A stretch of 37,544 nt of DNA from Byssothecium circinans (lineage: Eukaryota > Ascomycota > Dothideomycetes > Pleosporales > Massarinaceae). Within the stretch, counting starts at the first letter, position 1, and every line of letters starts with the position of its first letter. Positions 22,423-32,369 of the stretch are shown one piece after another. Where the stretch lies: the NCBI GenBank assembly GCA_010015675.1, contig ML976980.1, positions 768,966 to 806,509 of the forward strand, written 5' to 3'. A program made the position numbers and the translations under genes. The notes below the pieces were generated by a model that was given only the letters and a program-made list of their open reading frames with translations, did no database searches and had not been told where the DNA came from.

Positions 22423-22425
22423 AAA

Positions 22426-23577
22426 TCAACCCTGCCATGGTATCAACTCGGTAAATGCAGGGATAGATGTGTGACAGAACACAGGCCACCTGAACCCATG
22501 GAAGCCACTGCTTTGCGGGAAGCGCAGATCAATAGCCCCTTCACATGCCACTGTTACGTTCGCCTTTTGGGTTGGGTGCTTTCTTCCTGGCTTCAGAAGC
22601 AGGTCGAAATGCGAGCCATGCGGTCGCAAGTAAAGTCCACTCGGACCGGCGAAGTGCGTCTTAGTCGAGACGTTGCGGTATGTGACCTCGTCGTCGATAG
22701 TCCCACTCACAAACCCCAGAAAGTCCCTTGGCCGAAGTGCGTGCGTGGAAACAAGCCGGTAATCACCCGCCAGCTTCATAATGGTCAATGTGCTGCACTT
22801 CTTATGTAGCCTATCCCCACACCAGCCCCATGTGTAGCTTGCCGTCCAAGTGCCGCGGTGTAGTGTCTCAATCCAACCTGACCGCTCTTCATCCTCGAAG
22901 TAGCGACGAGCGACTGAAACAGGGAAAGAGACTCCTTCCTCCCATGTTGCCGTCACTCTTCTAAGCCGTTTGAGTTTCGCCGTCCAAATCGTGCCACGGT
23001 CATTGCTGGGAAATAGTCAGTATTTTTATTGCATTTCTAAGCAGAGAAAACCCTACAGAGCATTTCTCAGATCCATCTCCTGCTGGATGAGGTCGTCGAA
23101 CCGACTGGCCAGGCCGACAATGTCGGCTGTTGAGACGCGTTCTTTGCTCGACCATGGTGAAATTCTGCTCAGTATTTTATTCATGCTGTCTTGCCGCAAG
23201 CATATAACGTTTCTCAAGTTCTGCTTGCGCATGAGATGGAGATGATAAAGCAAATACTTGATGCTGTTCAAATCCCTAGACGAGATCACTTTGTTGGAAC
23301 CGTACCGAATGCGAGCAACGTCTGTCACTCCGGCATCGAGGCTCGCAAGCAAGGTTTTACACTTCTTGAAGTCGTTATGCAGCTGGGGGAAGCTGTGAAT
23401 CAAATCCGAGAAGTCCTCGTATAGTCTCTTCTTCATCATCTCTGTCAATACTTCGTCTGTAGTTTCATTTGCAGTAGAGTCATCCAGATCGACTGTGGCT
23501 GAGGTGGGGCTTGTCTCAAAGAAAGCCGCGAGGTCGTTAAGGTAGACCTGCTTATAGGAGCTAGAAGGAAATAGTAG
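22426..23577 (-). pseudogene. unknown two-exon gene, 5' end cut by pogo-1
   Basis: I do not recognise the family. On the minus strand the readable 3' part has exon 23577-23057 and exon 23005-22426, with a 51-bp intron (23056-23006, GTAGGG donor, ctgac branch, CAG acceptor). Splicing joins MDLRNA, a split Leu codon and NDRGTIWTAKLKRL in frame. The first part is helical (FSDLIHSFPQLHNDFKKCK); the second is Trp-rich and basic (GTWTASYTWGWCGDRLHKKC, FHGFRWPVFCHT) and ends LIPWQG. The open frame runs upstream without a stop (SSSYKQVYLNDLAAFFE) until it meets the pogo-1 end at 23580, so the true start has been displaced. Sequence beyond pogo-1 is another transposon, not the missing 5' part. A RIP-mutated copy of the 5' region lies at 16.3 kb. 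It may still be transcribed from a new start, but as a gene it is broken. Confidence 0.6.
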
Positions 23578-23579
23578 TA

Positions 23580-25380
23580 AGCTAGCCGACCGGGTTCCTG
23601 ATCACCCGGGGTTCTTGATCACCGATCAGATCTCAACACCTCTCTCAACGCTCGTGATTTCTCAACACTCAGCTACCCAAAATGGAAAATCGCGAAGCAG
23701 CAATACAAGCAGCCATCTCTAATCTTATTTCTGGTGTTTATCCTAGCCAACGGGCTGCTGCAAAGGCGTACAATGTCCCGCAGTCTACTCTCTCAACGCG
23801 TATGCGCGGTACACAGAATAGCCAAAACAGCCACGTATACCAGCAGCGATTAACTCTACAACAAGAGGAGTTTCTCGTACAATAGATCCTTGAAGAAGAC
23901 GCACGCGCTTTTCCTCCCTCCCACGCGCGCGCGCGAGAAATGGCGAATCGAATCCTGCGGATGAATAGAGACGACAATCCTGTTAGCAAATATTAGATAT
24001 CCTGCTTTATTAAGCGCAACCTACGCGTTGCATCTGTTGTGGGTAGAAAGATAGAGGCCTTACGGGCTAAGGCAGCAACACAGGAGTAGATACGCAGGTT
24101 TCTTCAGCACTATAAGAGGCTGCGCGCAGAGCTGGGTATACAGGCTGAGGATATATGGAATATGGATAAGACTAGGAAGGCCCTAGGCGTATATGCAAAT
24201 ACTAGAGTACTTGCAAGTAGTTAGAAAAAAAAGGCTTATTATTAGTCTCCAGAGAATCGCGAGTAGGTATCCATAATCGAGTGCGTGTCAGCTACGGGCA
24301 AGAAACTGCGCTGCGCAGTGATATTCAAGGGCTAGAACCTGTAGACTACCTGGTTTCCTGCGACTGTTCTAGACTAGCTTTACGCAACCTTACAGAACGG
24401 CTAGACATCTAATGCAATTAGAACTAAGTAGCTACAGCGCGTGTTTCTGCCTGATATAGCTCCCTTACGTGATCGTTAGAGGATGCTAATCTTAGATAGC
24501 CACAGCAGCTATATTAACCTAGAATTCCTATAGCTTTATAAACAGAATAAAGTTCAGCTTTTATTTATACCTACTTATTCCTCACACATCCTGTAGCCTC
24601 TAGATCTCTTAGTTTTCTTAGTAGTAAAGAGATTCTATTAAAATTAGATCTATAAGCTATCCTACCTAGATAATGTAGCACTAGTTAAAAAGGAACGCTT
24701 TATTATAGCCTACTATAATGCTAGAGAGGCAGCGATTACTAAGAGAGTTATATAAGCTAGATAGGCTACTATAGGCATCTATCTATAGAATATTAAGTAG
24801 GTAGTTAACTTATTTTAAGTTTAGAGGCCCGTTACGCTACTACGTTAGAATTAGGCTAAATTACACGCTAAGGGCTACTTATCTACCTCTTATAGCCCTC
24901 GCGATCTTTTTATAGCTTAGCGAGAGCTACATAGAAGGCAGAGAATCCATCGCGAGGCTTATTAGCTTATTAAAAAAGCAGGCAAAGCAATTGCCCTTGT
25001 AAATACACGCGCAGCGCTGCTAGAAATAGAGAATAAAAGACTACATAGTTAACTTGAGGCCCTTAAGCCTCAACAGCCACGAAAGAGAATACGGGTAGAC
25101 CTAAATCAACGCTTTGCAGATATAGATACAATTATAATAGCAAAATAGGCAGCAGATCTTTTAGCGTTACAAAATAACAATAAAGCAGCAGAAAAGGAAG
25201 CGGAAAAAGCTGTAGCTGAAATAGCTGCTAAAACTCTGCAATCTATGTGTACAGAGTAGCAATTATAATTAGGTTGACTAAAATAAACATGATTTTCTAA
25301 GGGGTAGCTGATTTCAAGAGGTGATTAAGAACCCTAGGTGATTAAGAACCCCAGGTGATCAAGAACCTGGTTGGCTAGCT
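23580..25380 (+). mobile_element. pogo-1: pogo/Fot1-type transposon, 1801 bp
   Basis: Inverted ends of about 44 bp start agctagcc(g/a)acc(g/a)ggtt(c/t) and contain internal repeats of the gttcttgatcacc type. They are flanked by the dinucleotide TA on both sides (23578-23579 and 25381-25382), as expected for Tc1/mariner/pogo elements. The right end is more C-to-T mutated than the left. The transposase frame is 23682-25268. The insertion sits at the 5' boundary of the broken minus-strand gene. Confidence 0.9.
23682..25268 (+). pseudogene. pogo-1 transposase (DDE_1 superfamily, decayed)
   Basis: A single frame of 529 codons, the usual size for Fot1/pogo transposases, runs from ATG 23682 to TAA 25266-25268. 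The N-terminus is a Psq-type helix-turn-helix (SQRAAAKAYNVPQSTLSTRM). A second, CENP-B-like DNA-binding part follows (LTLQQEEFLVQ, then HARAREMANRIL). Catalytic landmarks are NMDKT (first Asp, near 24160), LILDSHSSYINLEFL (second Asp, near 24486-24530) and a HILQPLD block (third Asp, near 24590). The first stop is TAG at 23883-23885; many more TAG and TAA codons follow, at positions consistent with former CAG, CAA or TGG. The frame itself is not shifted, so point mutation rather than deletion killed it. Confidence 0.85.
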
Positions 25381-25382
25381 TA

Positions 25383-25610
25383 ACGTATTCCACCATCAAG
25401 CGCGCTAAACCATCGAGCGCGCTAAAATTCCTTGGCAGGAAAATCAAAGATTCAACCTTTAATAACAATTTAAATACTAAAGCTATTAAGCCGAAATTTT
25501 AAATACAGATATATATAATATAGACCTAAAGGATTATAAAAAAATATTCTAGGATTTCTAATAGCTTAGTAAGCTATATAGGTATAGAGAATACTAAGTT
25601 ACTTTTAGTA
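25383..25610 (+). repeat. fragment of a second pogo-family terminus
   Basis: The first bases (acgtattccaccatcaagcg at 25383) match the start of pogo-2 (acgtattccaccattaaacc at 25613), and the similarity continues loosely (attccttggcag against attccttagcaa). Both follow a TA. This looks like the left end of a related, truncated or non-autonomous element into which pogo-2 landed. The remainder to 25610 is AT-rich with no frame. Confidence 0.5.
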
Positions 25611-25612
25611 TA

Positions 25613-27298
25613 ACGTATTCCACCATTAAACCGCCCACACCATTAAATCGCTTACGATTCCTTAGCAACATTAACTCCATCTTTAACGCGAAAATGCCTT
25701 AATAATAAAGGTCTAAACAACTGTAACACAAAGGCAGACTATAGCTTGCCCTTAACGCATATAATAGAGGCTAATTTGAAAGCTATCAAAGCGCTACTGC
25801 AGCCTTTAACGTCAAGCCTCGTGTCTTTACTAAACACGCTAGAGGAATACCTTTTTAACTAGAAATAGTACTAAACTGTTCAAAACTGTCCTTAACTAAG
25901 CAGGAGACACTCGTCTAATATATCTTTAACTTTAATTCGCGAGGATTCGCGCCTACGTTAGGCGAAGTATTAGATATAGCGAATAAACTATTGCGTAAGT
26001 AAAGTAGTAAGAACGTAGGCATTAACTAGGTAATATAGTTTATAAACTATTTAGAATAATTATAAATAGTTTAGAACTATTTAAAGGACTATGAAAAGGT
26101 AAAATAGGAAGATCTTAAGGTAATTAGCGCGTAGTTTAAGCTTATATAAGACACTAAAGCAAAGTACGGCGTACACGATAATAATATACATAACTTTAAT
26201 AAAACTAGCTTTTAGATAGGTATTATTAGCTTTATAAAAGTAGTTACTAGCTTAAAGAAGTAAGCAAGGCCTACAATAGTTTAGCTAGGCAATAAAGAGT
26301 AGGTAACGGATATCTAAAGTATATGTTTAAATAGTACATTTACCTTACTATTTATTATATATAAAGAACGCGTTTATATCTTTTTATAGTACTAGGAAGC
26401 TAATATACTACGCAATTAAAAGCTCTTAGTCTTAGAGAATAGATAGACGACTAATAAGCTTAGTCTCGCGTAGTTAAAGCACTTTAACGCGTATACAAAG
26501 GTAAGAACTATTAGCGTCTATTAGTTGCTAATTTTAGATGGCTACAAAAGCCACCTAAATTAAGATTTTAAGGATTATTATTAAGATAATAAGATCTTTA
26601 TACTTTATATACTACCACACTTATTACACATCCTCTAGTCGCTTAATGTAGTGTTATTCTCGCCGCTTAAGCGCAAGTACTCTAAAATTGTTTAGGGCTT
26701 AGCGTAATAGCGCGTCTTTTATATTAATAAGGAAGCATTCCTACTAGCCTTTAAAAACGCGTTTTTAAGCGTATTTATGGTTTAAAACTATTAAAAGGCC
26801 TTTAAGGTAATAGGGCTAGTCCTTCTAAACGCGCAGGTAGTACTTAATTACCTTAATATGCGTATACGTACCCTACTAGGACCCCTACTACTAGAGATGC
26901 TATAGCTATTAAGGACTCTAAGTAATACATGCGAATTTAGCTTTTAGTTAAAGTTTGTACGTGATTCTATTACTTAATTACTATAGACGGCGCAGAGTAG
27001 GCTTTTATAGCTTGTTAAAGGTGCTAAATTAGTGCTGCATAGTACTACGCTTATAAAGTCGCGCATTAAAGACTTTGAAAAGCAACTTAAGATAATAACT
27101 AAGCGTAAAACACGCAAGCGTAAGTATATTTAGAAGGGTAGTACTATAGAGTATAGTCCTATAGTAGACTAAAATAGTTCTAAACTATTAAGAATAGTTT
27201 AGAACTATAAAAGAGCAAAGGTAGAGGGTAAGAGTGAGGTGCGATAACTATGATAACTAAGTATTTGGCGCTGTGGCAACTGCGGTAAGACTAGGCAT
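25613..27298 (+). mobile_element. pogo-2: pogo/Fot1-type transposon, left part, interrupted by Copia
   Basis: The left end acgtattccaccattaaacc follows TA at 25611-25612. The interior encodes a second, different DDE_1 transposase. The right inverted repeat is not found in the window: the sequence switches at 27299 to the LTR of a Copia element, so the rest should lie beyond the far side of that element, outside the window. RIP-type decay is heavy. Confidence 0.75.
25755..27298 (+). pseudogene. pogo-2 transposase (decayed, cut before its C-terminus)
   Basis: Recognisable blocks in order are a helix-turn-helix-like start (near 25755-25930, with LSRRHS), YGVHDNNIHNFNKTSFQIG (near 26165-26225; the family has FDKTGF, so the first catalytic Asp reads Asn), WVTDIQ, LLILDGYKSHLN (second Asp, near 26525-26560), LHILQSLNVVLFSPLKRKYS (near 26630-26685; the family has QPLDVGCF, so the third acidic residue is also Asn), and a C-terminal zinc knuckle CGNCGKTRH at about 27270-27298. 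At that point the Copia LTR begins and replaces the last Cys of the knuckle. Both Asp-to-Asn changes are G-to-A, as RIP would give. The start coordinate is approximate. Confidence 0.75.
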
Positions 27299-27750
27299 GT
27301 TAGATAGCTAAGCACTAAGAGCATAGAGAGAAAAGGATGAATTATATGTTAAGCGAAGATGCTTAGGAGATAGGACTATATTAGAAAGGACTAAGGCTAG
27401 GCTAGATAAGGCTAGTGAATAGTGTAGAACTATTCAGTACTATTTAGTCTAATACACCCCCTTAGCTTAGCTAGATAGCTGGTAAGATGAAAGAACAGTT
27501 AAGAACTATTAGTATAGGATACCCCCTACCCCCTTAGCATATTAAAGAGAGTAAGATAGGAAGAGAAAGAAGTAGGATATAAATATAAGACAACTCCAGC
27601 AAAACACTAAACCTAGTAGGAAAGTGATGAAAGAAGGAATCTCTAAAGGCTAGTAGGTTCTTGTATAGCTGCGCAGTAAGTAGACTGAATAAAGAGGACT
27701 CAGCAATCACCTTAAACCTAGAATAGGAAAATAATAAGGTGTATCTAATA

Positions 27751-30700
27751 TAGAGCTTATAATGTACAGAGCTCTAGATCCATAGAGCTAGCTCTATAAG
27801 CTACGTAGCTCTATGGATCTTATGGAGCTATACGCCTTACCTAATTAGGCAAAAATAAAACTTTTTTTAGGAGGCTTAAGACGTTATTTCAGCATAGCTA
27901 TTTATATTGAAACCTTGGTTGTTTGACGTTAGCCATCCCCCCTATAGCTAATATAGACGTTAATCGTAACTTAATAATTATTCAATATATCCTAAAATCC
28001 CCTAAGGAGGCTTTAGAATACTCTAAGGAGGGCTTTAAGGCTTTCTACGCCCTAGATTACCCTATCTAGAGCCTTACCATCGCTAGTTTCTACCCCGTCT
28101 CATAGGCGCGCTAACTATTAGCGTCCCATCAACGTACTATTAGATAGTAACGCCTTAGCTTATAAGACTAATAGCGGCAAAGGGCCTTCTAGAGGCCCTT
28201 AATCTCATAAAGAAACTTAAGAGGCTTTGCTGGTGAGCTTTAAAAAGGCCTAGAGTAGCTAAATTTAATTATAACTAGGTTAATTATAATAAAATCCCTA
28301 GATACTTAGCAGATGAGCGGTAGGTTAAGAGACGCGCTAGCTACTAGCTGTACAGAGTACCCTTACAGCGTATAAAGGATAAGATATAGTAGTATCTTTA
28401 TAAGCACTATTACCTAAAGGATTCTCCGCATAATGCTATTTTAAAGGTTAACGGTGGAGGCGGCGTCCTTAATCACCTCCACACGCGCTATATAAAGTAG
28501 TATAATTACGTAAGGAGCTTCCTAGTTAAGGCTCCTAGCACTAACAAAGGCATATCATCTATCTTAGCTACTTTGGATGACAAGGATCCTATACAATAAG
28601 CTATACATAGTAAAGCTATAATAGTATTCAATCCCTAAGGCATATAGAAAGACCTACTTACCTAGATTGTAGCTGACAAGATTCCCTTCTATAAGCTAAG
28701 TAGCGAGTATTTTAGGAGGTTACTTAGCCGTATAGAGCTCACTAGCTAGAGCCTCTTGCCTAATAATTAAATGATGTAGAACTAGGTCCTTTAATAGTTT
28801 AAGGCTAAGAAGGAGGTTCTTAGGAAAGCCTTAAAGGATTGCCCTAGCAAAATACATCTATCCTTTAATAGGTAGACTAACTAGAGGATACATAGACTAC
28901 TTGCAATCATTAGCCACTAGGTAAATATAAATAATAAGTGTAATATAGCCCTTTTATCTCTATGGGAGATGAAATCTCTACACATAGGAACTAATATAAG
29001 AAAGGCTATAGTATAAACGCTTAAGGCCTTTAAGATTAAGAAGAAAATAGGCGCATGGGCTTATAATAACGCCTCTTTAAATAATTAAGCCCTTACGTAG
29101 CTAAGTATAATTTTACACTTTAATCCTATCTACTAGAGGATAAGATGTGCTGGTTACATCCTTAATCTTATAGCTAGGGACCTATTTTATAGTTTTAATT
29201 ATAAGATGTTTAACGTCTCTAAGAGAGAGCTTACTTCTTTAAAGGAGGAGACCAGCTACTATCATAGCTATAGACTAATTGCTATTATTTAATTAACTAT
29301 AAACTAGATTCGTAAATCTCTAGGGCGGATATAACGCTTTAACAAGGCCTAAGGCTACATTTAGAGAGAGGAAAACCCTAGGGGAGGTTATACGCTAAAT
29401 CCCCTAGTGTTACTTCCTAATAATAATACTTAGTAAGTAACTTTTTATATAATATTTTGTTTTTAACTATAGCACTAAATTGTTTCTCCATAACTACTAC
29501 TCTAAATTAGCCTTAATCCTATCATAAGTAACTTAATTTAATATTGCGCGACCATAGAGTTATCTTTGGTAGAGCTAGCAGAGTTAAACTCTAAACTTTA
29601 AGTAGAGCGCGTTAATACCTAGCAATAGCTAACTTCTCTATAGATAGAATTTAATAGCAGACATAATTAAACGCACTTACTAGCTACGGCGTGTTCTAGA
29701 TTACTTCTTTAGGCATGAGAGAGCTATGTATAAGCTTAAGATTTAACCTATTAAGAAAAGTATAATAGGAAGTCATCCTAAGGACTTATTAACACGTTTT
29801 ATTATTAAACACTAGTTAATGGTAAAGGACTAGCAGTAAATTAAAGAGATTCTAGAGGTCCTTGTACTATTTTAAGAGGCTACTTTAAAGCTTAAAGGAC
29901 GTCTTGATAAGTAGAAAGAGGAGCCTCTAATTATGTTAGTATCTCTTATACTTAATTTAATGATGGACGCCTTAGAGAAGTTAAAAACTTACACCCTATA
30001 GACCTACGGCAATAAAGGAATCTACGTTAGCGTTAAGTAGGCTTAGAATAAGGCTTAGAAGTACTATAATTTAACTACTAAGAGTCTATTATACGCTGCT
30101 ACTATAATACTTAATCCTTAATAGAAAGTAGCTAGTTGTATAGAGCTCTAAGGCAAAAATTACGCCATAGACTAGCTTATAAAAGTTAGACGATTCTTTA
30201 AGGATAATTATAGCAGTTTCCCTATAATTACACAGGAGCCTTTGAAGCCTATTAAACGCCCTAATTCTACTTAGCAATTAAGGTACGGATCCTTTAATTC
30301 CGTGATAGATTAACTAGGTAAGAGGTCTACGATGCTAGCGCCTATAAGGACTGTCAACGACGAGATTACTGCGTACTTATAGGAGGATTACACTAGTAGC
30401 TTATATTCCTCTAAGTACTAGAGGCTTCCTATCATCTAGTCAAGGTATCCTAGGCTCTTTCGCATAGCAATTAACGTGTACGCTACGCCTGCTATAAGTG
30501 ATGAACCTAAGAGAGTCTTTAGCCTAGGTAGAAATATAGTTATAGCACGTTAGGTATCTCTTATTAAAGATACATAGGAAGCTCTAGTTTACCTTAGTTA
30601 CTAGATAAGTAATCTTAACATAGAACTAGAGTTACTAGGAATAATTAAATAAAGCCCTCAAAGCTCTATACAGAGCTCTTAGGCTAGCAGTAGCTAAGGC

Positions 30701-31136
30701 TTCTTAATGGGCGACTTTGATGTAGCATCTTAGGATCCTTTCTTACAAATAGCTTCTAAAGTTAGGTAGAGATCTATTAGGTAACTAGTAGGGAGGTTAG
30801 TAGTGTAGAATTTATAAAATACGTTAATTATTTAGTAGTAATTTAGTTTAAAAATGTAAGCGCAGGCGCCTATTTTAATAGAAAATAAACGTATAAAAAG
30901 GCCCTATAGCTACACGACGTACTTAAACGCGTAACGTCAAATTGTTATTTACAGCAGCAACGCAAGAATCTAATATACTAAGCTTTCTAATGAACGCTAA
31001 GTAACTACTATACTAACTACTATGAAACTAGCCCTTAGCTCCATCTAGATCTATAGAGCTACGTAGCTTATAGAGTTACCTAATTAGGACGGAGCTCTAT
31101 AGATCTAGATCTAAGATCTATTCATTATAAGCTCTA
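27751..31136 (+). mobile_element. hAT-2: second copy of the hAT-1 family, 3386 bp, inside the Copia LTR
   Basis: The 8-bp direct repeats atctaata (27743-27750 and 31137-31144) flank ends starting TAGAGCTTATAATG, which is the hAT-1 end CAGAGCTCGTAATG after C-to-T and G-to-A change. The interior aligns collinearly with hAT-1 throughout, differing mainly by CpA-to-TpA and TpG-to-TpA changes. The left subterminal region has about 40 bp of extra repeat blocks (agctctataagctacgtagctc type). Confidence 0.92.
27987..30784 (+). pseudogene. hAT-2 transposase (heavily decayed)
   Basis: This is collinear with the hAT-1 transposase. The start codon position now reads ATA (27987-27989) where hAT-1 has ATG, the BED finger region lies near 28390-28500, and the dimerisation region near 30455-30600. 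It carries many more stops than hAT-1, again as TAG and TAA. It cannot produce protein. Confidence 0.85.
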
Positions 31137-31655
31137 ATCTAATATAGGAGGATAGAAATAGGAATAGTTTAGAACTATTTAGAATAGTTTAGAATGGTAC
31201 TACGAGCTCCACCCCCTAAGCTTTAGAAGCCTCGGGTGCAAAGCTTACACTGTTATGTAGTTAGAATGCTCTTAGTACTTAGTTTAGATTACTTACTTAA
31301 TACTAAAGTAGTATAGGATGGTTCTTAGACAGTAATAAACCGTAAGAAACTGTATAAGTATAGTGAGATTGGAATGTCTAGAATAAACTATTTAGAGATA
31401 GTAGAGAACCATATAAGGATGGTAAGATAGCCTAGATTAATCATGTAATTGGATGGTAGATAGATAGGAACTATTCAAGAACAGTAGAGAACTGTTATCT
31501 AGAGAGTAATTAGATTAATTAGGATATGAATAGCAACCATCTTAGAGCGGTTAGGAACTGTCATGTTAAGAATAGACGGTTGATTACTGTTACTAATAGT
31601 ATAGAACCGTTATAGCTAGTTTAAAACTAAGGATTAGGATTAGATTAAGGAGTCC

Positions 31656-31850
31656 ATAGTAGGTTAACTATATACAGACTAAAAGGAACTATGGAAGTCT
31701 AGCTATAGCTAGGGCGCTACATTGAAACTTTAGAGGATCTATAGTAGGTTAACTGTATCAGATCAGATTGAAACTATGGAAGTCTAGCTACAGCTAGGGC
31801 GCTACATTAAAACTTTAAAGGATCTATAGTAGGTTAACTATATTAGATTA
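31656..31850. repeat. 85-bp tandem repeat in the Copia 3' untranslated region
   Basis: Units start with atagtaggttaact at 31656, 31741 and 31826 (partial), a period of exactly 85 bp, each containing gaa(a)ctatggaagtctagct and agggcgctacatt. A related single unit start (atagtagattaactatata) occurs again near 32209. The array lies between the end of the RNase H region and the purine tract. Confidence 0.8.
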
Positions 31851-32369
31851 AGAAGAGAGTCTACTAGTAGTGTGCTATAGAGACTTCTTCTAACAAGAGT
31901 ACTGTAACTAGATGGTAGACTTAGCATTTGCCTTAAAATATAGTAACTCTAATTAGTTATCATGGGGTTAGATAGCTAGTCTAACCTATCGCGAAGTTAG
32001 TTTATATATGCTAGTACTTTAAGGAACGTCTTTACTAGAAGTTAAACTAATATATTCTGTTTAAGAGGACTTTCTAAGCTACACCATTTGCTACCGGCTA
32101 TATAGACACAGCGGAAATGAGGAGAATAGCTTAGTTGCTAACAGCCATACAGACCTAGTGGAAAAAAGAGAGGTAGCTATAAGCTAGACTAGAATAAAAG
32201 GAAGCCTATAGTAGATTAACTATATATAGACTAAACTAGACTAGTTGATAGTAATAAACCGTATAGGAACTATTAGGATTGTAAATAGCAACTGTATTTA
32301 GAACGGTTAGGAACTATTCTAGGAAGTGATAGGTTATTAAGAAGGTTAAAATAAGACTAGTTCTTAGAT

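Larger units (their letters stand above)
27299..31211 (-). repeat. 3' LTR of the Copia element, split by hAT-2
   Basis: The LTR boundaries are inferred from the match of 27299-27309 to the 5' LTR edge at 37534 and from the purine tract AGGGGG immediately before TGGAGCTCG on the minus strand (31211). Subtracting hAT-2 and one copy of its 8-bp duplication leaves about 519 bp, a normal LTR length. It contains many (A)GAACTATT / AATAGTTC motifs. The sequence of the other LTR, which would confirm this, lies outside the window. Confidence 0.65.

Noticed and set aside
22183..22809. 208-codon plus-strand open frame through the minisatellite
   Set aside because: Its first part is the 19-bp repeat translated, open in all three frames, and its second part is antisense to the exon of the minus-strand gene.
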